64,000 bases of DNA from Gimesia fumaroli. GTDB lineage: Bacteria; Planctomycetota; Planctomycetia; Planctomycetales; Planctomycetaceae. The translations under genes were made by a program, and so were the position numbers. Below the pieces are notes generated by a model. That model had not been told where the DNA came from. It made no database searches and worked only from the letters and a program-made list of their open reading frames with translations. Position 1 is the first letter of the stretch. Each line of letters opens with the position of its first letter. Positions 36,391 to 44,940 of this stretch are shown here, one piece after another. Location of the stretch: positions 2,889,164 through 2,953,163 of the forward strand of contig NZ_CP037452.1 in NCBI RefSeq assembly GCF_007754425.1, given 5' to 3'.

Positions 36391-36894
36391 ATGAAACTCC
36401 AACAGGAAATCGCGAACTGGGACGGGAAATCGGCCGAGGCGTTGCAGGCGATTTATGATTGTCACGGCCTGGAAGCTGAGTTCGGTGCGGCTCTCATTCC
36501 ACTGTTGAAAGAACCGAATCTCGCGCGGGGGGCGAGCTGGCTGTTGAAACTGTATCTGGAAGAAGGGGGCGTGTTGTCCTCGGCTGAGGTCAAACGGGTG
36601 TTTCAGTCTCTGTCTGAAGTGGAAGAGTGGGAAACCCGGTTACACCTGCTGCAGTCTCTGCCTTATCTGACGATTGGGAAACGGGACGTAAAACAGGTCG
36701 AAGCGTTTCTGCGGCGTTGTCTGCCGAGTGAAAACAAATTTGTGCGGGCCTGGGCCTATAACGGGTTTTATGAACTTTCGCTGCAGCATCCGCAATTCAA
36801 AGCCGAGGCGGATCAACTGCTGGAACAGGCGCTCGAAGACGAAGCGGCGTCGGTCAAAGCGCGGGTGCGGAATATTTTGAAACAACGTCTTTAA
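36391..36894 (+). CDS. HEAT-repeat-like protein
   Basis: 167 residues, entirely helical: ALIPLLKEPNLARGASWLLKLYLEE, WETRLHLLQSLPYLTIGKRD, VRAWAYNGFYELSLQHPQFKAEAD and EAASVKARVRNILKQRL form four helical pairs of HEAT type. It probably mediates protein binding in the cytoplasm. GC content is back to the window norm after the AT-rich upstream gene. Confidence 0.7.
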   Translation: MKLQQEIANWDGKSAEALQAIYDCHGLEAEFGAALIPLLKEPNLARGASWLLKLYLEEGGVLSSAEVKRVFQSLSEVEEWETRLHLLQSLPYLTIGKRDVKQVEAFLRRCLPSENKFVRAWAYNGFYELSLQHPQFKAEADQLLEQALEDEAASVKARVRNILKQRL

Positions 36895-36921
36895 ACTGCC
36901 GAGTGGTGAAGGAGTATCGAT

Positions 36922-37164
36922 ATGGATCTTGAGACAATAACCTCATTTTTTATGTGGTGTACCATTTTCAATGGCGGCCTGTTGATTTTCTGGTCCCTGT
37001 TCTGCCTGTTTGCGCCGAATCTGGTGTACCGCGTGCAGAGTAACTGGTTTCCGATGCCACGCGAGACGTTTGATGTGGTGATCTATTCCTTTATCGGTGC
37101 GTTCAAATTGCTGTTTATTGTGTTTAGTTTAGTGCCTTATCTGGCGCTGTTGATGTTGGGGTGA
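36922..37164 (+). CDS. DUF6868-like small membrane protein
   Basis: 80 residues, AAGGAG before the ATG. FFMWCTIFNGGLLIFWSLFCLFAPNLVYR and FKLLFIVFSLVPYLALLML are two membrane helices; the ITxFFMWCTIxN start and LVPYLAL end match the DUF6868 family as remembered. Its last 26 bases recur at 37890-37915. Confidence 0.8.
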   Translation: MDLETITSFFMWCTIFNGGLLIFWSLFCLFAPNLVYRVQSNWFPMPRETFDVVIYSFIGAFKLLFIVFSLVPYLALLMLG

Positions 37165-37169
37165 GTTGA
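37144..37169 (+). repeat. Direct repeat, first copy (3' end of the DUF6868-like gene)
   Basis: GCGCT followed by G-TTGATGTTGGGGTGAGTT; the second copy at 37890-37915 differs at two positions. Confidence 0.6.
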
Positions 37170-37204
37170 ACTCGTTGGTTCCCAGAATCTTGAAAAGCAA
37201 GCTT

Positions 37205-37852
37205 ATGACTGAGACTGAGAACGAGGTTACAGACAATTCAGAAATCATATTTAGCATTCGGTCTCTTATAATTGTTTATTGCATTTGGTCTTGGCCGTTT
37301 ACTTTATTTGGGCTGGCAGTCAATGAAGCGAATCGAAGAATGGGAGAACCGATCGTTTTTCCGTTTCTGTCCCCTTCGGGTTCAGAGGGGGTCTATGAAT
37401 TTATTTTCTTTCCCACTGCAACTACCGCAGATCTATTTATCCTGCTTTGGCTATTGCGATTCGTCTTGCCATTAAGGCTGAAACGTAAATTGGTCTGGAA
37501 TAGCTCCTCGGTTTATCAGAAAGAGAAACCAATCAAAAATGCAAAACCGGCTATTTTTACGGCTGTATTTGGTTTAGCGGGGACAGGAGTGTTATACTTT
37601 GCGGCAACTCATCTACGAAATGATCGATCACAGCGACAACCTTTCATTTATTGGGAAGGACCTGCTGCGGATGATATGGAATGGATTCTGGCTCTGGGCT
37701 GGACGTTGTCTTACCTGGCGGTGTGTGGATATGTTTTTGTATCGAATTATTTCGACAGCCGCTGGAATCTTTTAGCGGTCGTGGGAGTATTCTTCGGTTG
37801 CATGAATTTTATTTTGAGTTGTGCGATCGGCACAATACTTCAGGCTGACTGA
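37205..37852 (+). CDS. Uncharacterised multi-span membrane protein
   Basis: 215 residues from the ATG at 37205. About four membrane helices: LIIVYCIWSWPFTLFGLAV, LFILLWLLRFVLPL, PAIFTAVFGLAGTGVLYFAA and WNLLAVVGVFFGCMNFILS, with another near WILALGWTLSYLAVCGYVF. AT-richer than the surrounding genes. No family recognised. Confidence 0.65.
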   Translation: MTETENEVTDNSEIIFSIRSLIIVYCIWSWPFTLFGLAVNEANRRMGEPIVFPFLSPSGSEGVYEFIFFPTATTADLFILLWLLRFVLPLRLKRKLVWNSSSVYQKEKPIKNAKPAIFTAVFGLAGTGVLYFAATHLRNDRSQRQPFIYWEGPAADDMEWILALGWTLSYLAVCGYVFVSNYFDSRWNLLAVVGVFFGCMNFILSCAIGTILQAD

Positions 37853-37889
37853 TGGGATGATCTGGTTTTCGAACAGGAACCCCCGGCGA

Positions 37890-37915
37890 GCGCTTTTGAT
37901 GTTGGGGTGAGTTAA
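37890..37915 (+). repeat. Direct repeat, second copy (gene-tail remnant)
   Basis: Matches 37144-37169 in 24 of 26 bases, including the stop region of the DUF6868-like gene. It suggests that a second gene copy once stood here, or that the inserted 0.7-kb gene duplicated its target. Confidence 0.6.
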
Positions 37916-37938
37916 GTTTAAGAGAAATTTGCAGAAGT

Positions 37939-38442
37939 ATGTCACAAAAACAATTTCAGGATCGATCCGGTCCCCTGCCCGTTGAACGGGATTTTGATCC
38001 TCATGAAGGGGATCTGGATGCACTGGTGGCTTGGGAAAACTTTGGCGGCTTGACTCTGTCAGAGGCGTACCAGAAATTTTTGGAGAATCCCAGTGCATAT
38101 GCGGAAGATTTCATGTGGATGGGGGCGAAGGCGTTTGTTTATTATTTTCCGGTGCTCGAACGCTATCTGCTGGTGACGCCGGTCTGGAGCGAAGAGCACG
38201 GGAGTGAATGGTGTCAGGTATTGGGGCTGGGAGCGGCAATTCAGTTTCAGTTTACCGAGGACTGCCTGCCGGTAGTCCGGGAACTGGCACCACGCGTGTT
38301 GCCGTTGATCACTCAGGTGAAAGAATCAATCGATGCCTGTGTCGCCAGCGGTCATCCTTATTATTCCGATCCGGAAGTCCATCAACATGTGAGCAAAGAG
38401 TGGGATGAACTTGAACATCACCTGCAGCAGTTTGAGGAGTGA
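37939..38442 (+). CDS. Uncharacterised soluble acidic protein
   Basis: 167 residues. The sequence is strongly acidic (VERDFDPHEGDLDALVAWENF) with aromatic patches (YAEDFMWMGAKAFVYYFPVLERYLL). Such small acidic proteins are often immunity-like or accessory proteins, but no family is recognised. The next gene starts 14 bp later. Confidence 0.6.
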   Translation: MSQKQFQDRSGPLPVERDFDPHEGDLDALVAWENFGGLTLSEAYQKFLENPSAYAEDFMWMGAKAFVYYFPVLERYLLVTPVWSEEHGSEWCQVLGLGAAIQFQFTEDCLPVVRELAPRVLPLITQVKESIDACVASGHPYYSDPEVHQHVSKEWDELEHHLQQFEE

Positions 38443-38456
38443 AAAGCGCATTCTTT

Positions 38457-38774
38457 ATGAAACAGCGACTCCGCATTCGATTTAAGAACAGACAGGAACT
38501 GCGACAGGGATCTCTCTGGAACCGATGCGATCTGCAGATGTCGGGCGAATGGATTCCTGCGTTATCGCTGGGAAACTGGCAGGACCTGAAAGCTGTCAGC
38601 CCGGATCAGAGGTACGTTGCTCTGGTTCAATGGAATACGAAAGAAAACCAGCCTGGTTTTCATGTTGTCCGCATCGATACTCACGCCAGAACGTATCATA
38701 AAACGAAACGAATTGCCGGGCTCTGCCGAGAGTTGAAGTGGCAGCAGGACAGGTTTGTCTGGGAGAAATCCTGA
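38457..38774 (+). CDS. Small uncharacterised protein
   Basis: 105 residues from the ATG at 38457; a GTG at 38439 overlapping the previous stop is the alternative. The sequence is basic and beta-rich: GEWIPALSLGNWQDLKAVSPDQRYVALVQWNT looks like one WD40/propeller-type blade (SPDQRYVAL). A single blade cannot fold alone, so this may be a fragment. Confidence 0.5.
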   Translation: MKQRLRIRFKNRQELRQGSLWNRCDLQMSGEWIPALSLGNWQDLKAVSPDQRYVALVQWNTKENQPGFHVVRIDTHARTYHKTKRIAGLCRELKWQQDRFVWEKS

Positions 38775-38988
38775 CGCTGTGAATACGCTTTTATTTTTCG
38801 AACCTTCTCGGGAATCAACGTGTCATATCCTGATTCCATTCTCCAGTTGGTGTCCTGAAAATCGATGCGTCTTTCGCAGAAATCAACGGCGAATATATTC
38901 CCCATTCATGCTATAATATTCTTCAAGAGAGCGAGCTTCTAAACCGTAGTTTTCCAATAAGTAAACCAGACTTTTTGAGTGAGATTGC

Positions 38989-39552
38989 ATGTTTAAAATT
39001 GATTCGAATCAGCCCTACATCCTCGAAATTCCCGATCTCTTATCACCAGAGGAATGTGCGCAACTCATTGAGCGAATCGAACGACTCAAGCCTGAAATTG
39101 CGACTATCAACACGGTCTCGGGTACTGAAGTGAATCCGAACGTTCGCAATAATGACCGGGTGATGTTCGATGATCCAGAGTTGGCCGAAACGCTACTGGA
39201 GCGTGTTGGCGATCGGGCACCCAAAGAAATTCACAACATGTCGCTTGTGGGAGCAAACGAACGCTTTCGGTGTTACCGTTACAAGCCCGGCATGCAGTTC
39301 CGTACGCACGCCGATGGTTCATTCTATCGCAATGAATATGAGCAAAGTTGCTATTCATTTCTGGTCTATCTTAACGAAGATTTTACCGGCGGGGCGACCA
39401 CATTTGTCACAGAGCCGGAAGTGGCCATTCAACCCCAAACGGGAATGGGGCTGCTTTTTCAACACCCCCTGATGCATGAAGGCACCTTAGTGACAGAAGG
39501 TGTCAAATACGTGGCACGCACCGATCTGATGTATCGCAGGTCAAAGATCTAA
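38989..39552 (+). CDS. 2OG-Fe(II) oxygenase, prolyl-4-hydroxylase type
   Basis: 187 residues. The iron ligands are H107 and D109 (FRTHADGSF) and H163 (HPLMHEGTLV); K173 in GVKYVARTDLMY is the 2-oxoglutarate anchor. The double-stranded beta-helix core YSFLVYLNEDFTGGATTF is typical of P4Hc domains. N-terminal LLSPEECAQLIERIE is the usual start. Soluble; target unknown. Confidence 0.92.
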   Translation: MFKIDSNQPYILEIPDLLSPEECAQLIERIERLKPEIATINTVSGTEVNPNVRNNDRVMFDDPELAETLLERVGDRAPKEIHNMSLVGANERFRCYRYKPGMQFRTHADGSFYRNEYEQSCYSFLVYLNEDFTGGATTFVTEPEVAIQPQTGMGLLFQHPLMHEGTLVTEGVKYVARTDLMYRRSKI

Positions 39553-39584
39553 GTCGCTGACACATTTTATGATTCTAACTTTCA

Positions 39585-39791
39585 TCAATCCTCACCTGGT
39601 AAAATGATGACAACAATCATTGGCAAAGCAACCGACCCAAAAAATGAAACAGTTAAAATAAGCATTCCGTAAGGTGCTGGAAACGATGATAAGTCGCAAA
39701 TATCAAAAAACACGATCAGAATTAAAAAAACGCTGGTAAAAAACGTCAAAGTAAAGAAAACGAAATGGAAAATACGTTTTTTAATTTTCAT
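39585..39791 (-). CDS. Possible small two-span membrane protein
   Basis: 68 residues, AT-rich. MKIKKRIFHFVFFTLTFFTS starts a basic, then hydrophobic helix, and GMLILTVSFFGSVALPMIVVIIL is a second one. Composition and start look like a genuine membrane peptide, but no clear ribosome site was identified. Confidence 0.45.
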   Translation of the reverse strand: MKIKKRIFHFVFFTLTFFTSVFLILIVFFDICDLSSFPAPYGMLILTVSFFGSVALPMIVVIILPGED

Positions 39792-39828
39792 TAGATTGAC
39801 TACTTTGCCTTTTAAGACCCACTAGCAA

Positions 39829-41514
39829 TTAATCGGTTGGCTTTTGTAACTCATTCCCCTGCACCATGCCGGCGTCGCCGCTGATCGAGACCACTTTGTC
39901 TTTCGGGTTGACTGAGACTGCAGTATTGTCGAAGACATTCGCGGGGACTTTTGCATTCTGGATCACCAGGGCGGTGCCGTGGAAGTTGCTGATTTTGTTT
40001 CGGGTCGCGAGAACCGTCGCTTCGCTGGCCTGCAGCGCGTGTCGCCAGTGATGGAATTTGTTGGCGATCAGGGTGACGTAGGAACCGGGGAGTGCCCAGA
40101 CTCCGAAGTTGGGGGGGCCGACCTTGCGGAGTGAGGTCCCTGCGAATTCGTTGTTTTCGGCGCGAATCTTACCGGCGACGCGAATCCCGGCGACCCCGCC
40201 GCCGCGGATGATGTTGTCGGTGAGTGTGACCTCGGACCCATTGAAAACCATCATGATGGGGGGCATGCCCCCTTTGCGTGAGAGTTCATTGCCCACCAGA
40301 CGTACGGTCCAGCCCCCGTTGACGCCGACCGCGACCCGGGCGTTGTCGATGATGCGGTTGTTGATCAAAGTCGAGCGGCCCGCTTTGCAGGGAGCGAAAC
40401 CGATGCCGGAGGCTTTGTTGTGGTGACAAAAATTGTTGATCAGCATGGTGACGGCGTCGCTCTGCTGGCCGATGCCGGATTGTCCGTTTTCAAAACATTC
40501 GTTGCCGACAATCGTGGGCGTGGCGTGAGTGCGCGAGCCGATGCCCGCGAGTTTGTTTTTATAACAGCGATTGTTGCGAATGAGCGGCGCTGCTTCTTCC
40601 CGCGTGCCGATGCCCGCCATGTCGTTTTCGTAACACTCGTTGTTTTCGATGATGGGACGCGTCTCGCCGCCGGTCCGCACGCCGATGCCGGCGCGGCGGT
40701 TGTGATAACATTTATTGCCGCGAACCAGCGCGTGCGAGCCTTCACTGATGCCGATACCGGCGCGGATGTTTTCGTAGCAGGTATTGTTGATGACGGTCGG
40801 GCTGGCGTCGTCGTGACCGATGCCGGCGTAGAAGTTCTGGAAGCAGATGTTTTCTTCGATGACGGCGGTCGACTTCTGCATCGAACCGATGCCGCCCCCC
40901 ATGTTGCGGTAGGTGACGTTGCGATAGATGTGGGGCGAACAGCGTTTGCTGGGGGCGCTCTGGATGGCGATGCCCGTATAGCCGATATGATGCACAATGT
41001 TATTGGTGACTGTGCAGGTCACGCCGATGATACCGATGCCGGCGGTGCCCGGTGCGCCGATGTGTTCGTGTGACTGCTCTTCGCCGTGCGTGGCGTGATG
41101 TTTGTTCCATTTCGCATCGTCATACAGGCCGACGTTGGTGACGGTGAACCCGTCGAGCGTGTTGCGCTCGGCCATTGTGACGCCGGCTCCCTCCCCCTGC
41201 TCTCCGCCGCCGTCGATGATGGTGGCTTCAGCCCGTTTTAAGCCGAGCGCGCCTTTCGTGTCGTCGCCGACACTTTTCAGGCTAATGCCTGGTTTGAGTT
41301 TGATGCGTTCTTTGTAGGTTCCGGGGGCAACCAGAACGGTATCGCCTGCTTGTGCGGCATCAACGGCGGACTGGATCGTTGCGTGCTGTTCCGGCACGCG
41401 GATCGTTTCGGCGGCGAGGGAGGAAACTGCGAGTAGGGGAACGCACAGGATGCCTGTTCCCAGTAGTCGTAAGCGGCGGATATTTGCCTGTTGGTGATCG
41501 TTGCTTGAGCACAT
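39829..41514 (-). CDS. Exported right-handed beta-helix protein with Asn/Cys ladder
   Basis: 561 residues. The signal peptide (LRLLGTGILCVPLLAVSSLA) is followed by the pectate-lyase-like cap ATIQSAVDAAQAGDTVLVAP. From about residue 150 at least eight turns of about 23 residues repeat the pattern AGIG-x(5)-A-x-P-x-I-x-x-N-x-CYxN; examples are NNTCYENIRAGIG, GNKCYHNRRAGIG and NNRCYKNKLAGIG. The Asn and Cys positions line up in consecutive turns, so stacked ladders are predicted. Related NosD/DUF1565 proteins bind carbohydrate or copper. No catalytic residues can be named. Confidence 0.9.
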   Translation of the reverse strand: MCSSNDHQQANIRRLRLLGTGILCVPLLAVSSLAAETIRVPEQHATIQSAVDAAQAGDTVLVAPGTYKERIKLKPGISLKSVGDDTKGALGLKRAEATIIDGGGEQGEGAGVTMAERNTLDGFTVTNVGLYDDAKWNKHHATHGEEQSHEHIGAPGTAGIGIIGVTCTVTNNIVHHIGYTGIAIQSAPSKRCSPHIYRNVTYRNMGGGIGSMQKSTAVIEENICFQNFYAGIGHDDASPTVINNTCYENIRAGIGISEGSHALVRGNKCYHNRRAGIGVRTGGETRPIIENNECYENDMAGIGTREEAAPLIRNNRCYKNKLAGIGSRTHATPTIVGNECFENGQSGIGQQSDAVTMLINNFCHHNKASGIGFAPCKAGRSTLINNRIIDNARVAVGVNGGWTVRLVGNELSRKGGMPPIMMVFNGSEVTLTDNIIRGGGVAGIRVAGKIRAENNEFAGTSLRKVGPPNFGVWALPGSYVTLIANKFHHWRHALQASEATVLATRNKISNFHGTALVIQNAKVPANVFDNTAVSVNPKDKVVSISGDAGMVQGNELQKPTD

Positions 41515-41715
41515 CGCAGCGTCTCCCTTTTTGGAACCGATGATGGATTCTATAATGTCTCTCTATCTATAAAGCTACCAGAATAACTCTGCCGATCAAG
41601 GGGGGAAACGGACGCGAAGCTGTTTTAGGAAACTCTGGTGACTGCCGACTTGTCACCTGAACAAAGCTGTGTTATAAAGTCGGGCGCGTCATTTAGAAAG
41701 GACCCCTTCTGACTT

Positions 41716-42348
41716 ATGGCATTGCCCATTGATCTCTGGTTGATTCATCCTCAAACTGAAATGTGCGACGCGTTTCGCGATCGCTTTCAAAATCTCCCTC
41801 GCGTAACGGTGATTGAGAGCCGCTTTGAAGACCTGCCTACGCACGACTGTTTTGTGACGGCGGCAAATGCGTTTGGAATTATGAACGCGGGCATCGATGC
41901 AGCCGTTGTACATTTTCACGGCGAAGATCTGATGCGGCGGATTCAACATCGGATTATGGACGCGTATCTGGGCGAGCAGCCACTGGGGACGTCGTTCATC
42001 GAGCCGACGGGCAATCCCGATTATCCGTATGTCGCGCATAGCCCGACGATGCGTGTGCCCGGCTCGATCTCGGGGACCGATAAAGTGTATGCGGCGACCT
42101 GGGCGTCGCTGCTGGCCGTGTATCAGCACAACGTCAGTCAACGTGAGAATGAAGACGCGAAAATTAAAACCCTTGTGTTCCCCGCGATGGGGGCCGGCTT
42201 TGGTGGTGTGCCTTTTCAGGAAGTAGCCCGGCAGATGGCGGTCGCCTATCAGCATTATCTGGATCCGCCGCACCGGATGGACTGGGATATGGTGATCCGG
42301 CGGCAGAAAGCGATTGCCTACGATCAGGGGCAGTTGGTCATTCGTTGA
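41716..42348 (+). CDS. Macro-domain family protein
   Basis: 210 residues. CFVTAANAFGIMNAGIDAAV is the substrate loop of macro domains (usual form VNAANxxLxxGGGVAxAI), and VFPAMGAGFGGVPFQEVARQMAVAY is the phosphate-binding GxGxGG-type loop and its helix. It should bind ADP-ribose or a related nucleotide; the loop lacks the GGG and thus may not deacylate. Together with the PARG at 21.2 kb it makes two ADP-ribose-type proteins in the window. Confidence 0.82.
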   Translation: MALPIDLWLIHPQTEMCDAFRDRFQNLPRVTVIESRFEDLPTHDCFVTAANAFGIMNAGIDAAVVHFHGEDLMRRIQHRIMDAYLGEQPLGTSFIEPTGNPDYPYVAHSPTMRVPGSISGTDKVYAATWASLLAVYQHNVSQRENEDAKIKTLVFPAMGAGFGGVPFQEVARQMAVAYQHYLDPPHRMDWDMVIRRQKAIAYDQGQLVIR

Positions 42349-42494
42349 CCTGTTTGCCTTTCAGATTCCCCTGCAATTCTCTGAAATTCCGAATTCAAGA
42401 CTCATCATCCGGGGACGGCCGACTATAATCCCGCGGAAATAATCGAATCCCCGCTGTCCCGTTTTGACTTCTGTTCTGATTATATGGGTGAAAC

Positions 42495-44000
42495 GTGTCG
42501 GAGAATCACAAAGCAAATGAGGATCTTGATGAGGCCGGGTTGATCTTATTGACCGGGGCGACGGGATACGTGGGCGGTCGGTTGTTGCTGGCGCTGGAGC
42601 AGCGCGGGGCGAAGCTGCGTTGTCTGGCGCGGCGGCCGGAGATTTTGGAACCGAAGCTGGCAGAGACGACGGAAGTGGTCGCCGGCGATGTTCTGGATCG
42701 AGCGAGCCTGGACCCGGCGCTGGAGGGCGTGAAGGTGGCCTACTATCTGATCCATTCGATGGGGGCGAAAGGTTCGTTTGAAGAAAATGATCGTCAGGCG
42801 GCCCGCAATTTCGCGGAGGCGGCCCGAGAGGCGGGCGTCGAGCGGATTATTTATCTGGGTGGACTGGGAAACGAGGACGAAGAGCTATCGGCACACCTGC
42901 GGAGTCGACAGGAAGTGGGGCAGATTTTAGGTGCGACAGGCGTGCCTGTGCTGGAATTTCGCGCGTCGATTGTGATCGGTTCGGGAAGCTTGTCGTTTGA
43001 GATGATCCGCTCGCTGGTGGAACGGCTGCCAATCATGATTACGCCCAAATGGGTGATGCGGGCGGCCCAGCCGATCGCCATTGAGGATTTAATCGCCTAC
43101 CTGATCGGGGCGCTCGAAATGCTATTTACGCAGAGCCGGGTGTTTGAAATCGGGGGCGCCGATCAGGTGTCTTACGCCGAGATCATGCGCGTGTATGCGA
43201 AGTGCCGCGGCACGCGCGTGCGGATGATTCCGGTACCCGTGCTCACGCCTTATCTTTCGAGTCTCTGGCTGGGTCTGGTGACTCCGTTGTACGCACGCAT
43301 TGGTCGCAAGCTGATTCAGAGCATCGTGCATTCGACGGTCGTCCAGGATCAGAGTGCGCTGGCGGCGTTTGACATTCAGCCGATGGGAATTGAGGCGGCG
43401 ATCCGCCGTGCGCTGGTCAATGAAGACCAGGAGTTCGCCGAGACACGCTGGTCGGACGCGCTCTCTTCTTCGGGCGCGCTACCGGCCTGGGTGGGCGTCC
43501 GCTTTGGCTCACGGCTCGTTGATTTGCGAAGTATCGAAGTGAACCAACCACCTGAAATTGCGTTTCAGCCCATTCAACGCATCGGGGGTGAAACCGGCTG
43601 GTATGCCTGCAACTGGCTCTGGCATCTGCGCGGGGCGCTCGATTTACTGGTGGGGGGGATTGGCGTGCGTCGCGGTCGTGCGCACGCCGAGAACCTGCGG
43701 GTGGGCGACACGGTCGATTTCTGGCGGGTGGAAGCGTATGAGCCGAATCATCTGTTGCGGCTGTCTGCCGAGATGAAGCTGCCCGGACGTGCCTGGCTGG
43801 AGTTTGAAGTGACGGGAGACGAAGTATCGTCTACGATCACCCAGACGGCGATTTTCGATCCGATTGGTCTGTGGGGCCGGATTTACTGGTACGCGGTCTG
43901 CCCGCTGCATCATTTTGTCTTTTCTGGCATGCTGAAAAATATCGCCGTCGCGTCACAGAAGAGTGAGAGACGCGCGCCCGATGCAATTTCGCAAGGCTGA
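42495..44000 (+). CDS. NAD(P)-binding SDR-type protein with C-terminal DUF2867 domain
   Basis: 501 residues from GTG. ILLTGATGYVGGRLLLALEQ (about 17-36) is the TGxxGxxG cofactor loop of atypical SDRs; HSMGAKGSFEENDRQAARNF and ERIIYLGGLG follow the usual pattern. From about 330 a DUF2867 domain begins (WYACNWLWHLRGALDLLVGG, VGDTVDFWRVEAYEPNHLLRL) ending with WYAVCPLHHFVFSGMLKNIA. The two-domain architecture is common, of unknown substrate. The HGxxDxxxxG-type membrane-proximal helix may bind the membrane (inference). Confidence 0.9.
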   Translation: MSENHKANEDLDEAGLILLTGATGYVGGRLLLALEQRGAKLRCLARRPEILEPKLAETTEVVAGDVLDRASLDPALEGVKVAYYLIHSMGAKGSFEENDRQAARNFAEAAREAGVERIIYLGGLGNEDEELSAHLRSRQEVGQILGATGVPVLEFRASIVIGSGSLSFEMIRSLVERLPIMITPKWVMRAAQPIAIEDLIAYLIGALEMLFTQSRVFEIGGADQVSYAEIMRVYAKCRGTRVRMIPVPVLTPYLSSLWLGLVTPLYARIGRKLIQSIVHSTVVQDQSALAAFDIQPMGIEAAIRRALVNEDQEFAETRWSDALSSSGALPAWVGVRFGSRLVDLRSIEVNQPPEIAFQPIQRIGGETGWYACNWLWHLRGALDLLVGGIGVRRGRAHAENLRVGDTVDFWRVEAYEPNHLLRLSAEMKLPGRAWLEFEVTGDEVSSTITQTAIFDPIGLWGRIYWYAVCPLHHFVFSGMLKNIAVASQKSERRAPDAISQG

Positions 44001-44129
44001 TTGAAATTCAGCGGCCTCCCTGCTCTGTTTCTGATTCCCTCTGGAATGAGTTCGTCTGAACCGGTACTCTATTAGACAGACAAATTCATTGCGAAACTTC
44101 ATTTGAAACCGGTCCGGGAGGGATCAGAG

Positions 44130-44798
44130 ATGACGAACGTATTACTCACAGGCTACGGACCTTTCGGAAATACTCCCGTGAACCCGGCGGAGTCCGTGGC
44201 GCGGGCTCTGGACGGGACCGTGATTGGCGAAGCGAAAATTGTCTCGCGGATTGTGCCGAACGTGTTCTTTGAATGCATCGATGTGGTGAGCGCGGCGATC
44301 GCCGAACTGCAACCCTCGCTGGTGGTGATGCTGGGAGAATACGGGGGCCGCTCAATGATTACGGTAGAGCGACTGGCACAGAATCTGAATGATGCAACGC
44401 GCTACCAGTTGGCCGACAATGCGGGGGCGGCACCGCAGGGAGTGTTGACGGCGCCGGAGGGACCGGTGGCCTATTATTCAACAGTGCCGTTACGTGCGAT
44501 GGTCAAGGCGATGCGTTCCGAAGGGATTCCAGCTGATATTTCAGATGCGGCGGGGACCTTCGGTTGTAATCACCTGATGTACGGCATTCTGCATCACATC
44601 GCACAGAAGCAATTGCCGATTCGCGCGGGCTGGATTCATCTGCCGCACCTGCCTTGTGTGGCGGCGCTGGAGGAAAATCTGGGGGCGCCGAGTATGTCGG
44701 CTGAGACTGCAACGGCAGGGGTGAAACTGGCTATCCAGGCGGCGTTGGAACACTTGGAAGATATTAATGAGCCGAGTGCCTCGCGGTTGCAGATTTGA
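44130..44798 (+). CDS. pcp: Pyroglutamyl-peptidase I (peptidase family C15)
   Basis: 222 residues from the ATG at 44130 with GGGAGG eight bases upstream. TGYGPFGNTPVNPAE is the conserved N-terminus. The triad is E80 (GEYGGRSMITVER), C146 (AGTFGCNHLMY) and H170 (WIHLPHLP), close to the classical E81/C144/H168. The enzyme removes N-terminal pyroglutamate from peptides in the cytoplasm. Catalytic neighbours deviate slightly (GC for VC, EYGG for QAxG), so activity is probable, not certain. Confidence 0.9.
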   Translation: MTNVLLTGYGPFGNTPVNPAESVARALDGTVIGEAKIVSRIVPNVFFECIDVVSAAIAELQPSLVVMLGEYGGRSMITVERLAQNLNDATRYQLADNAGAAPQGVLTAPEGPVAYYSTVPLRAMVKAMRSEGIPADISDAAGTFGCNHLMYGILHHIAQKQLPIRAGWIHLPHLPCVAALEENLGAPSMSAETATAGVKLAIQAALEHLEDINEPSASRLQI

Positions 44799-44940
44799 CA
44801 TCGTGGGAGAAACGGCCTGCGAAGTTCAATAAATTCTTGATATTCGAATGGTAAGTGTCATAATGTTTATTAGTGCCGGGTTTGGTGCATTTCCGTAGCC
44901 CTGGCCAGAAAAACAGACCCTGTAATTCAAGGGTTCTTTG

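Noticed and set aside
40420-41073. 217-codon open frame on the plus strand
   Set aside because: It is the opposite strand of the beta-helix gene; its length comes from the regular 69-bp coding repeat. No ribosome site or family.
39829-41514. Possible CRISPR array or tandem DNA repeat
   Set aside because: The periodicity is about 69 bp in a coding frame and reflects protein turns; DNA units differ and there are no spacers.
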